Shown here: in pieces, positions 1 through 10,968 of the stretch
Layout of the letters: each line of letters begins with the position of its first letter
How positions within the stretch are numbered: position 1 is the first letter of the stretch
Assembly (NCBI RefSeq): GCF_036669915.1
Contig: NC_089320.1
Coordinates: forward strand, 1,158,245-1,222,244
DNA: 64,000 bases
DNA from: Pocillopora verrucosa
Taxonomy: Eukaryota; Cnidaria; Anthozoa; Scleractinia; Pocilloporidae
Reading direction: 5' to 3'
Notes under the pieces: generated by a model
What the model saw: only the letters and a program-made list of their open reading frames with translations
Database searches by the model: none
Told to the model about the DNA's origin: nothing
Program-made: the position numbers and the translations under genes

Positions 1-245
1 AATTACGGAGTCCGTGGATAACAGGTGAGCTAGTCTGAAATACTCGTTACCAAGGATTTGCATCTTTGACAAAAGTAATGGCTGATCAAAAGGACACTCA
101 TTATTAAAGTAAGGTTTGTGTCCAAAAAGTCTGAAGTCTTCCTTTCCCTAAATTCTTTTCCTTTTGCAGATTTCGATGAACTGTTTTATCTCTTTTTTCT
201 TTTTTTTGAAAATGTGCGTGACAACGATCTTTTCTCATGTTTTCC

Positions 246-371
246 CACTCGATTCGCTCATAATTAACCACTTACATGCGGATTTAATTAGTATCAAATT
301 AACGCATACAAGTGGTCATTTGATACTAATTAAATCTACATGTAAGCGGTTAATTACGAGCGAATCGGGTG
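246..371. repeat. Foldback (inverted-repeat) element, MITE-like
   Basis: Two arms of about 54 bases (246-299 and 318-371) are near-perfect reverse complements separated by an 18-base loop. They begin with cactcgattcgctcataatt and end with the complement of that string. No coding content. It lies just upstream of the Rab-like gene, so it could fold in DNA or in a long 5' transcript. The form fits a small non-autonomous DNA transposon or foldback element; the family is not recognised. Confidence 0.8.
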
Positions 372-557
372 GTTTTCCTTTGAAATTTTCCGTGGGAGAT
401 TGGGACGTGACCGGCCAAAACTGATCTTCGTGCGCAATCGCTATAACTATAGGACGCATGACTAGTGCCAGTCTTTATGCGCGTGCTTCAAGCGCACGCT
501 TCACACTCTGTGTGACGTCATAAAGAACTATACCATATGAGAGAAGTGTGAGGGAAG

Positions 558-1737
558 ATGCAAACGAGACGCCATTTCGACTCAGACTCCCCATCTGACA
601 ATATCAGCAAGTTCAAAGTGGTTGTTTTGGGTGATCAAGGTGTGGGAAAGTCAGCCTTGGTGTGGAAGTTCGTTTACAAAGGATACGAAGACAAATATCT
701 GCCAACCATTGGAATAGATTTTTTCACGAAGACATGCTATCTAGGTGAATAGATTTTAACAATGTAGATATTAATTTTGATTTGAGTACTTCCAAAGGGC
801 TGAACGTAATAAATTTTCTGCAAAAGTGGATTCATTTACATGATCAGCCAGGAGCGGCCCTCTGTAGTCCGAAGTAAGCATATTCTTTTCGCAAGGACAG
901 AAGCTTGTTTCATGAGATATTCTCGTTGCAGATTTAAGACCACTACTCTCGAAGAGGAACGAACAGGAGAGTGGGTTGCGTAGGAGGAGAGGGGGAGGGG
1001 AGATGTTAATTTTGTGTCGCTCGCTTCTTTATTAACAGTGTTGGTTCCAACAGTAGAACTCCCATTAGAAACAAACTCTTCAACCTTCTGCTTTATTTCA
1101 ATAATGAAGACGAACCGGGCGAGGGAAGGAGAGACCAGCACTAATTTTTTTTGCCCAGCCGGGTATACAGCCGAAAAGACACACTCGTCAAATATTTGCG
1201 CATGCGCAAACTTTGAAGTGTAAAGTATATGCTTCCTGTCTCTGGGATGTCAGAACCTATTCATCTCAGCAGAATTTTAACCAACCACACAAGGCAGTAA
1301 CTCTCGGTATATGTCAAAAGCGCACAATAGCAAGTTTATGTAATATAGCAGTAAAAATAACAGTTTGGACGCCTTAAGCCATTACAAAGGAAAAAGTTAT
1401 TTCTCGAAATTTCAGATGGAATTGCTGTCCGTCTGCAAATCTGGGATACCGCTGGCCAAGAGCGTTTTCGTTGTCTCATACCTTCTTATCTCCGTGACTG
1501 TCATGTGATCTTGGTCTGTTTTGATGTGACGAATTGCGGCTCATTGGACAATGTGCCCGATTGGATCGAGCTGGCACTGAAAGAAAAATGTGGTCAAACA
1601 AAGGATTCGTTGATTGTTCTGGTGGGAAATAAAGTGGATGACAAAACTAATCGGCAGGTAGGTTCTATTCAAAATTTTAGCACGATTTTGCATCAGAGGA
1701 GGAATTGAGCATGAGATTTCACGTAGAAAGGCAATGA

Positions 1738-1768
<31 letters not shown>

Positions 1769-2577
1769 CTCATAATAACAAAAATAGTGATGATAATAAT
1801 AATATCAATAACACAATAGAGTTTTTGTTTGCGGTCATAATTGTGTTTTAGGCTAAATGTTTGATGCTAAGTTTAATGCTAAGTTTAAATGATTCTGAAA
1901 AAGAGCCCAAAAAATATTTGTGGCTAAGGGCGTAAATCGTATTGCAAGTATTATCACTTTGAAAGGCATAGAGGAACAAAAATTGAAAAAAAAAGAGAAA
2001 GCCAAAAAACTAGTCTCGAGAATAACGCAAACGTGCGAGTGTATAGCCCGCCAAAATCTCCATTTTAGCCTGAAAAATACGCTTCAATGTCCCTCATAGT
2101 GATAACAATAACAAATAAACAAAATTCTGAAAAGTAAAATCGTTTATTTCTTTTACTTAATTTGTATTTAGTCATACAGAAGGATGAATTTCGTTATCCG
2201 ACTCATTAAAATCGTAGTAAAGACCAGTGTAAAAAGTTAGGCTTCTCTTTTGAAATCAGCGCCTTACGCTATAAAATTCTCTTTCACAGATTTCTTACGA
2301 CTGTGCCAGTTCTGTAGCGGAATTATTTCGTGTGCCCTATGTGGAGACTAGTGCTCTTACCGGATATAATGTAGAGCTGTTGTTCAGGAAGATAGCAAAA
2401 GAAATGTTGGTCAAAGAACTGGAGAGGCGAAGACGAAATAGAGTGCATGGAGAACGTGATCTGCAGGTGGATATTGTCGAGGAAAGGGTGGATAAGTATG
2501 TCATAAATCTTCAAACTACAGAAGAGCAGAAGACAGCTATTCCGAAGAAACGTCGACGATCGTGCAAATGTAGTTGA
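558..2577 (+). CDS. Rab6-like small GTPase, 3 exons
   Basis: Exons 558-744, 1416-1657 and 2290-2577 join in phase to 238 codons plus stop counted together as 717 nt. The protein has all Ras-superfamily G boxes: GDQGVGKS (P loop), PTIGIDF (switch I), WDTAGQERFR (switch II), GNKVD (base recognition) and ETSAL. The string after switch II (LIPSYLRD) is typical of the Rab6 group, which regulates Golgi and endosome vesicle traffic by cycling between GTP and GDP forms. After the G domain comes a long charged tail with KKRRRSCKCS at the end: a polybasic stretch and two cysteines, so the protein is probably prenylated and membrane-bound. The final four residues fit a CaaX box rather than the double-cysteine end usual for Rabs. 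The first ATG of the exon was used; splice sites are gtgaat, cag/gtaggt and acag. Confidence 0.88.
1742..1812. repeat. (AAT)n-rich simple repeat in Rab intron 2
   Basis: A degenerate run of aat/ata/gat triplets in the second intron of the Rab-like gene. No other content seen in this 630-base intron. Confidence 0.8.
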
Positions 2578-2626
2578 AGATTTGTCAATTGCTGTACAAT
2601 ACAGAGTATTTTATCTCTTTTGCGTC

Positions 2627-2632
2627 AATAAA
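2627..2632 (+). other. Polyadenylation signal of the Rab-like gene
   Basis: AATAAA lies 50 bases after the stop codon and is the first such hexamer downstream, so it probably ends the Rab-like transcript. Confidence 0.6.
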
Positions 2633-2639
2633 GACTATA

Positions 2640-3592
2640 TTTCTCAAAGATTTGATGGGATCCATTGGTTATTTTTATCGATTGTTTGTATTCGCTCCCT
2701 AATCCTGCCCGCAAGGCATTAAGGGACCTCTAGGAACGAGATTGGACCATGAACTTGCTAGACATAACGAAACTTCCCGAATGCGATTTACAACGCACAT
2801 TTTAGTTGAAAAAAATCTTCCAAAAAACATTTTTTTGCTTGAAATTGTATCGTGAAACTTCTCCCTAATTTAGTCCCAAAATCGCTCCCAATTTTGTCAC
2901 AAAATCGAAGAGTGCCCAAGAGTACTACAAGTGTATGGTCCACTACAGTGCATTTTCGACCTAGTTTTGAACACTCTTAGCTTTTGTTATGACTATTACA
3001 AAAGAGTGGGCAGAATTAGTTTAATAGGATCTTTATGCTTAGGTCACCTTTGGAAGGCGTTTATTTGAGAGGAGTTTAACTGGAATTACACAATTAGAGT
3101 GTTATCTCCACCAATTTTAAGAGCTGAGTTTATAAGTAATATGCAGACAAAATTAGAAGTTCTTTCTAGCGCCAAAGAACTTTTTTTGTCCGGCAGTAGA
3201 ACTGTTTCTAACAGGTCTCATAGGGAATTCTCCTGTCTGCCATGTATAATTCTTATCATGTTCTGATAATTTGGTATTGGATCAACTAATAAATGATATT
3301 CTCATCACTATTCTTCGCGTTATTGTAATCACTATTATTGTAATTGTATTTTAACGAGGAATTCTTCCTTAGTCGCTGACGGTCGATTCGGGTGTCCTGT
3401 GGACATCTCATGTGCATTGTTCTGTGTCCTGTGCACAGCGAAAACTTTTATTCAGCAGAGAACTGGGACGGAATAGAGAGCGCCTGGCTAAAAGATGCTC
3501 GAAAGAAAACACATTGGGGCAGCAAATAACATATAGTGAATTACTTCTTTCACACCAGATCAACGTTAATTCAGTGTAAGTGGGGAAAAGAT
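2640..3592. other. Spacer between Rab-like and SLC9B genes
   Basis: No gene, RNA or repeat recognised. The two genes are in the same orientation; the last part must hold the SLC9B promoter and 5' leader, but no clear TATA box was found. Confidence 0.5.
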
Positions 3593-6500
3593 ATGGATTC
3601 AAAATCTGGGAATACAAATGATGAATCAGCTGCCCAACAATCCTCGATCGATGAAACAGCGTCAACAACTCACATGGAAAAATTAAAAAAGCGAATTGTT
3701 TCAGCAGGACTCGTTTTACCTACAAGCCGATTTTTCGGACGGGTTTTGACACGAGGGCTCATAGTTGTTTTGATTTGGGCAGTGCTATGGTCCATTATTG
3801 GTGCCGATGCTTTACCTGGTGGAAATATTTTCGGAATATTTATAGTGATCGTTGCGGCAAGTTTGTGTGGATTCGTCGTTAATAAAATTCCCTATCTTCA
3901 CCTTCCTCCCTTGCTGGGCATGCTCGCGGCAGGATTTCTTCTGCGAAACGTGCGCGGTATAGACATGGCTCGCCACATCGACAAACGCTGGTCCTCTACC
4001 TTACGAAGTATGGCTTTAGTTGTGATACTTGTTCGTTCAGGACTCGGGTTAAACACAGCTGCATTGAGAAGACTGAAGTTTACTCTAGCTAGATTAGCAT
4101 TTCTCCCTTGTATACTAGAAGCTGTTATGGCTGCCGTACTCGTGCATCTTCTCTTAGACATGAAATGGCTTTGGGCTTTTCAACTTGGGTATGTACATGC
4201 CTTTAATTCTCTTGCTAAAGAATTACAAAGTCGATTAGTTTACCTACTCATACCAACTCCTTATCAACTCCCCCTCCCATTTTTAAAGCTCCACTTTTCT
4301 TCCATGTCCTTCCATTAAGTTTTGTGTCATGCTAACCAACCCTAGTGAAAATCTTTCAAAGATCTTTAAGGATCTTACAGGATCTTCATGAGGACCTTCG
4401 AAGATCTTCACATGGATCTTTGGAAGATCTCTGAAGATCTTCAAAATTCTTGTTAAGATCTTCAAGGATCCTTCATTTTTTTTGCCAAGATCTTCAAGGA
4501 TCTTTTATTTTCTTGCCAAGATCTTCAAGGATCCTTGATTTTCTTGCCAAAATCTTCAAGGATCTTTCATTTTCTTGCTAAGATCTTCGAGGATCTTTCA
4601 TTTTCTCTCCAAGATCTTCAAGGATCTTCAAAGGTCTTGGCAAGATCTTTAAGGATCTTTCATTTTCTTGCTAAGATCTTGAAGGATTTTTCGTTTTCCT
4701 GTCAAGATCCTTGAAGATCTTTTCTGGATCTTCAAAGATCTTTACAAGAACTTTGAAGATTCTATAAAGATCTTTGAAAATTATTTGAGGATCTTCTGAA
4801 TTCTTGTTAAGATCTTTGAGGATCTCTCATTTTCTGCCAAGATCTTCAAGGATCTTTTACTTTCCTGCCAAGATCCTGAATCTTGGCAAGAAAGTTAAAA
4901 ATCTTGGAAAGAAAATAAAAGACCCTTAAAGATCTTGGCAGGAAATTGAAAGATCTTTGAAGATCTTGTCAAGAAAAAGTAGGTTCCTTGAAGATTTCGA
5001 CAAGCAAAATAAAGATCTGGGCAAGAGATTTGAAGATCCTAAAAGATCTTGACAAGAATGTTAGTGATCCTTGAAGATCCTGGCAAGGAAATGGAAGATT
5101 GTTGAAGATCTTGGCAAGAATGTTATGGCACCTTCAAAATTTTGACAAGAAAATAAGCATACTTAAAGAAAAGTTTATGGGATGAAGCATGATCTTAACC
5201 ACCAAAGATGTTAACTATTAAAGAATGGATGTAGAGGTCAGATTAAATGCTCACTCGGTGTAAACAACACAGGTGACAATGGGTTTCTGGCCAAAAGAAA
5301 AAACCTCATAGTAAGTTAAAAAGAAAAACTGAACCAAACCTAAAAAAATGATGATAAAACCTTTTTTGTATTGCTAAATGAGAATTACCCATCCTCTTTT
5401 AGTAGGACTACTTCTGCTGGGAGAAAAAATTTTCCTTTCAGATTTTAAGTTAGTATTAAGATTTTCATTTTCCAAAAAATCTAGCTACAGTGCAGCTCAA
5501 AGATAAGAGGACCAAAATATATGTGTTTAACTTGTCTAGGACTAGATTATGATCAGACTCAGACTAGTCTTAAGGAGGGGGTAAACATGAAAAAAGACAC
5601 TCTTTTCAAACAAGATTACCTCAATAACTATATTTCTGAACCATATTAACTTATAAACCAAAGGAAAGCTTAGGAATCACAGACAATGAATATAACTAAT
5701 ATGTTGCCCTAAACTAATTTGTTATTTGACACCAGATCAATCTGTCAACCTCATGGTGTGAAAAACCTAGGTATACTTGAGAAAAGATAACTGTACTAAG
5801 ATTGCATGAAATCAAGTACTTTTAGTGTCAAAACAAAGTACTAGGGTCATTCTCTTGGATGAGGTGGGGAATTTTGGGAGTCATCTATATTATGGGCACA
5901 GTACCCGTCCAAAGTTCACCAAAATTATTAGGTGAGTTCACAATAACTTTCTTAAAATTCAACTTATGGAGAAATTGTCTGCTAATCCAACTCAACTCAA
6001 TGAGAGGATACAGCCCTGAAAATTACAGATTAATTGAACTAATACATCCTGAGGTACAAAATAAGTGTTTTTGGGAATTGAAATGAAAACCTCTAAAAGA
6101 GCTCTTTAAGTTGGTTACACAGAACCAAGTAAATTCACACCTTCTTTACAAACATGTCCTTCAGAGAACATCAAGGAGAATCTCTCTAGATCAGTAAGCC
6201 TGTATCCTTGTCCCTGAAACACATCCTTTCCATCCTCACTCTCCAAGGGCTCAGAGCAAGAATCATTGGGCAAGGATGGCATCTTCATTTTCTTTCTTGA
6301 AGCACCAATGGATTCCATTTGATAAAGGAAAAAACAAAAAACAAGAAAAAAAAAAGAAAGAAAGGTTGCCACAGTTATCTTTCTTGCACACTCTGATTGA
6401 ACAGTACTGTAAAACACTTTTCTTCCAGGTTAAAAAAGAGATACCTTTTCATAAGAGGCTCCTGCATTATGTTGACCTCTAAAGCTGGTTAAATGTTGAT

Positions 6501-9500
6501 ATTTCCATGTTCAACATGGAAATGATTTTTTTTATTTACTTTCATTTTTTTAGATTTGTTCAAGCAGCTGTTTCTCTTGCTGTTGTAATACCTTGTTTGT
6601 TAGAGCTACAAGAGCAGCATTATGGAGTCAAGAAAGGAATACCAACCCTTGTCATGGCTGCTGCTTCCTTTGACAATGTCCTTTGCATAAGTGCATTTGG
6701 GATCTGCTTAGGAATAGCATTTGGCTCAGGTAAAAATAATGATCTGTTTAGTCAGATCAGTTGTGGGTTTTCAGGTTTTAATTAATTGAAATTCAGAGTT
6801 TTTTATAGTAATGAATAACCTTGTAAAATTTGCCTCACTCCCTACAGGTCACTTCATAGCTGTAGGAGACCTAACTGTCTAACTAGTATCTGGGAGGGAT
6901 GGGTTGGACTGGGCCCCTCAAAGCCTATGTTTTTAATTTATTCAATTTATCTCTCCTGCAAGGATCTTTCTTTACTTCAAGGCATGTTGGTTGACTTTAC
7001 TCTCACAGTTTACTCAGTTCGTATTTCATTATGTTTAAGGTAACCTCGTATTCAGCATATTCCGAGGACCAATAGAGTTGGCTCTGGGAATAATTCTTGG
7101 ATGCCTTGCTGGTTTAATTTGCTGGTATTTTCCTAATGAGAATGAGGTAAACAGTAATGAAGAGCTTAAATAGAAAATTCAAAAATTTTTTGAATTATTT
7201 TAAACTACCAGAGTGTTATTTCTTTCTGTGTTTGTTCTGTGGTTAAGCTCTGGTTTGGATGAAAAAATAGTATTTAAAACAGATGTGTTGACAGCCTTTT
7301 TATCCCCTTTTTCTTTTTTTCACAATTTAAACATTTTCTGATGACTTGGCCTAGTTTGTTTAAGTATGTATTACTAAGTTTGTTGCAATTTTGCTGACTT
7401 TCAAGGTGTACCATCGCAGAATACACCACACTGCTTTTTGATAAATGCCTAGCTGTTTTAATTTGTAACTGATTTCCTTTACCATCTCTGCATTTGTTTC
7501 CTTAGACTAACTTGGCTCAAAACAGAGTAGTGATTCTGCTGTCACTTTCACTGTTATCAGTATTTGGAAGTAATGTGGCAAAGTCCTCTGGTGCTGGGGC
7601 TCTTGGGGTCCTAACCATGTCAACTGTTGCTGCTTATGGCTGGACACAGCAGGGGAAGGTACATTACTGTTTGTCAACTAACACTGCCTAGAATTGATGG
7701 GAAGGTAAATGGTTTGAAAAATGAAATGTGGACTTTGTAAGGTATCAAGTGTACCAGCCAGTCTATCCTGTCTTCTTGAATATCATACATCTCTATCTTA
7801 AACCTAGTAGCTGCAGGTCAGTTGAAAGTAAATTCCAAAATCATAGGAAACCTCATTGTCAACCACAATGCACCCTCTAAAATGTGCCCAGCTTCCATAC
7901 AATGTGTGGCTTCATAGCTCAGTTGGTGGTAGCACCAACTACTATCTGGGAGGCAGGGGTGCAAATCATGTCAAAGTCTGAGTACCATTGAAGGCTTCTT
8001 CTGCTCAAATTTCAGCTCGCCTGTGAGGATCATTGATTTACTTAATATTTATCTGTTCATCAAATGAAATTCCTTTCACAAAAAAATAAATGTGTGAAGG
8101 GTTGGGTTAACTTGACTTACTTTATTATTATATGAATCAGAACTATTAATAACAAAATTCTTGAATTTGATTGGTTATTGCCAGCCCAATTTGAGCACTA
8201 ATAGGGCATTGCTAATCACTAGTATTATTGATTACAGACCCAATAATTGGACTCCTCTTGGTCCCATTACCATTATGGATGGCATTGATTTTTTCAATGA
8301 AAAGGACTCCCCTATTTTTTCCTTTAGAAAAAAAAAGTTCATTTTGAAGGAGTTATGAAACAATTCTTATTAATAATTGGACATGGGATAAGAGATCCTT
8401 ATTTTAAGCTTTATTTTCATTTGTAGGTCCCTGTAGCCCTGGTGATGTCTCTAGTATGGCAAGTGTTTGAACCACTACTGTTTGGCCTTGTGGGGGCTGA
8501 AGTCAGTGTAGAATACATGAACAGTAAGGTTGTTGGTGAGTTATTACAATGGAATAATCTACAGGCGGGGTGTTGAAACTTTAGTATGGTTGTTGCTCAC
8601 CTTCAATCTGGATTTTTTCCCAGTCCCCCCAAGGTCAACTCCTTATCTTTGTCAAAACCCAACTGGTTCACGTTGTGCCCGCAAGGGCTATGACAAAATT
8701 TTTGTCTATTTCTTTTTTTTTAATGTTTCTTTACATTGGCTAGGGAAAGACCCCTCGAAGAAGTAACAAATAAAGTTATTATTGTTGGTTATTTTTATTA
8801 TCAAATTATTAGGTATCACTTGGTGGTGGTAATATTCTAGAGAGTTGGTGATTTTTACTTGTCGCATGGCGATAGACTTTTTTGTATTCCAGAGTCAAAC
8901 ACTAACGTTATTATTATTATTATTATGTCATAATTAAACAGGAGGTATACAGTCCTGATTGAATCAAATTGCCGATGAGTTCAGTTGATAAAAAGTGTCA
9001 GTATTGGCTCATTGTCGTATGAGTTACTGAATACAGTCAGCTGATCATCTCAATTGGCCTAACCCTAAAAATGATTTTTTACCTTTTTTTTCCTGGTAGG
9101 AACGGGTATTGCAAGTTTGGTTGTTAGTCTGGTTATACGGCTCTTCGCCACTTATCTTGGCTTGCTTGGTAATGACCTCAGTTTGAAGGAGAGACTGTTT
9201 ATTGCCATAGCGTGGTCACCAAAAGCTACGGTTCAGGTATGTAAAAAATACACAGGATATCAACAGGTATTAAATCTGGCAGAGTACGGGAGTTCCTTTA
9301 GAAAGGAGGCGTGCTGAAGGCAGAGGTAGCAAGGGAAGGAGAGATGGAGGATAGGTGGAGGCAGAGGTAGCAAGGGAAGGAGAGATGGAGGTAGGGAGAT
9401 AAGGAGGGAGGGGTGTGGGAGAGAGAGGGGAGGGGAAGGGGAAGGTTAAAGGACGGAACGAATCTATTGAATGTTCTAATTATTTGTTGAACCGTGTGCG

Positions 9501-9899
9501 AAATTTAGGCCGCCATTGGTTCTGTTTCGCTGGACTTAGCTCGACAGAAGGGCTTCACAGGGCAAATTGAAGAGGAGTTTGGAATACAGGTGAGTTGCTT
9601 TCTTAGAGTGCACGAATTCTTTTATGATTATGTTTATGGATTTGATGTTGGAAGGAACCTATTAATCTTCAAGCTAAAAGATACTTCCACTGTTTGTATA
9701 TTTGTTATGATAGATTCTGACCATTGCTGTTCTGGTTATTCTTATCACCTCACCCATCGGCGCCATTGGAATCGTTTTGGCAGGACCGCGAATGTTAGAG
9801 CGCAGTCTCCCTCAAGAAGTTGAGGTCGATGGTGTTCTACAGAAATCTTCCGGATCCCATGAAAGGAGGGAAAGTCGATGTATAGAAAGCACCGTGTAA
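3593..9899 (+). CDS. SLC9B/NHA-type sodium(cation)/proton antiporter, 8 exons
   Basis: Exons 3593-4188, 6554-6729, 7040-7146, 7506-7658, 8427-8535, 9100-9236, 9509-9589 and 9714-9899 join in phase to 1545 nt (514 aa). The length and family-typical strings (YGVKKGIPTLVMAAASFD, EPLLFGLVGAEVS, SPKATVQAAIGSV, SPIGAIG) match the CPA2 NHA1/NHA2 (SLC9B) family, multi-pass membrane proteins that exchange Na+ or Li+ for H+. An N-terminal soluble part of about 60 residues precedes the first hydrophobic helix. The start is the ATG at 3593; the frame is open upstream but without an ATG. Odd feature: the double aspartate of the ion-binding helix reads D239-N240 (codons 6672-6677), and the usual SP of the preceding crossing helix reads SL. 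The last four exons are duplicated at 23.6-25.0 kb. Confidence 0.9.
4335..5160. repeat. GATC-rich satellite in inverted halves, SLC9B intron 1
   Basis: About 800 bases of a degenerate unit of roughly 30 bases. From 4340 to 4870 the unit reads as aagatcttcaaggatctt followed by cattttcttgcc; from 4880 to 5150 it reads as the reverse complement, with ggcaagaaaatgaaagatc forms. The core aagatctt is itself palindromic. The array therefore forms a large imperfect hairpin inside intron 1 of the antiporter gene. No coding content. Confidence 0.85.
6110..6320 (-). pseudogene. Possible transposon-derived protein fragment in SLC9B intron
   Basis: A minus-strand frame from the Met at 6318 reads about 68 residues with charged, protein-like composition and the string GYRLTDLERFSLMF followed by HVCKEG. 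That resembles the N-terminal region (GYRL-D-hydrophobic then a Cys-containing segment) of transposase-like proteins I recall from cnidarian genomes. It lies antisense in the intron before antiporter exon 2, has no partner exons, and stops at once. Family assignment is weak. Confidence 0.3.
7906..8100 (+). mobile_element. tRNA-derived SINE
   Basis: The left part (7908-7985) looks like a degenerate tRNA gene: an A box tagctcagttggtggtagc and a B box ggggtgcaaatc at the expected spacing. It is followed by a tRNA-unrelated part with gaggatcattgatttactt and a 3' end rich in cctttcaca/aaaaaa. This arrangement is that of a pol III-transcribed SINE. It lies in the SLC9B intron between exons 5 and 6. 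The tRNA cloverleaf is broken, so it is not a functional tRNA. Confidence 0.7.
8885..8930. repeat. (ATT)n simple repeat
   Basis: A run of ttattattattattatta in the SLC9B intron between exons 5 and 6. Confidence 0.7.
9310..9445. repeat. Purine-rich minisatellite in last SLC9B introns
   Basis: Purine-only sequence in which a unit containing ggcagaggtagcaagggaag and gagatggagg occurs twice, followed by gagagagggg. The homologous stretch of the duplicated block (24435-24595) carries the same unit, showing that it predates the duplication. Confidence 0.75.
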
Positions 9900-10684
9900 T
9901 ATTATTATTATAAATATTTTTTTACGATTTCGAGAACAGACTACTTAGCGAAGCAAAGCTGAAGAGTACTGAACTATAGTTGCATATTTTTAATTTACCG
10001 AAATGGTAAAAGAAAAGACTATCAGTTTTGTTATGAAATAATTATTTTATAGTCGCAATTGACAACGAAAATGCCAAGTTAAACTTGAAAAAACTTAGAA
10101 AAGTACTAGTGCACTCACGCAGATTTATATAATTAGAAATAAAGTCAGCGGCTTTCATTAAATGCATTCATTAAATAGTTTATTAGAATAATGCGCTACT
10201 GTTACAAGCATTTGACCAGAAGCATATAACTTACTGATCTTCAATGTCCACTATGCTTCTTATTCTACAGCAGAGAGTCACACACGACTGACTAACACTA
10301 AATGAAAAACTGAAAAGTTGTTGGAAACAATAAAAAAACCATGTTATTAACTAATCGGTGGAAAACAAACATTAAACAGAAACAAATCATAAGTGAGACC
10401 AAACGCGAAAAAGAAAAAAAACAAAACAAAACAGAAAAGTAAAGAAATAAACAAAATTAAACCTTAAGGAAAACGAACAGCGAAAGTTAAAGTTGTGGCT
10501 CTGAGAACGTGGGTAAATCAAAGTAAAGTGTATTTTATACTTTGATGAAAAAATAAAAGATGAACAGAATAAAATATGCGATAATGCTCGCAATGGATGA
10601 GATCTCAACTCCGTGTCAATCAAACGGAAAGTGTCCTTCTATACTAATTGACTGTGATGCACAGTCAACTTTCCAGAGTATGAA
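9900..10684. other. 3' flanks of the convergent SLC9B and VWA7-like genes
   Basis: AT-rich sequence between two convergent genes, with a purine-rich A-tract at 10410-10480. No gene was recognised. The stretch is repeated in the duplicate block at about 25050-25800, where the A-rich tract has expanded. Confidence 0.5.
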
Positions 10685-10852
10685 TGAAGGGGTAAGTTTC
10701 TAAAGAAACTGTGATGCTGCGTCGGTGGGAGAGTATAGCAAGTAATTTAGTGTTAACAAATGGGTCGAAACGTCATCTTTTTTACCCTCTACGGTGGCTA
10801 ATTTACGTTTTCAACCCAGTTGTTAACACTAAATTACCTGCTTTCCAGAGTA
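10685..10852. mobile_element. MITE-like element, copy 1
   Basis: Begins with ggggtaagtttctaaagaaa and ends with gttaacactaaattacct, whose complement occurs at about 10739-10757. It holds gggtcgaaacgtcatc and tacggtggctaatttacg. A longer copy of the same element is at 60085-60290, so this is a dispersed family. The duplicated block lacks it at the matching place, so it inserted after the duplication or was lost from the other copy. Confidence 0.7.
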
Positions 10853-10968
10853 TGCTCAGCGATTACAAGATCGAGCCATGTATTGGATGATTTCTTGGCG
10901 TTAGAGTTAGGTGTAAGTACTGGCGATCACATCGTCAGGTTCATGGCCTAAGTTGATATTCGCATTAT

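Noticed and set aside
7908-7985. tRNA gene
   Set aside because: A and B boxes are present, but the cloverleaf stems do not pair and a SINE tail follows, so it is a SINE head and not a tRNA.
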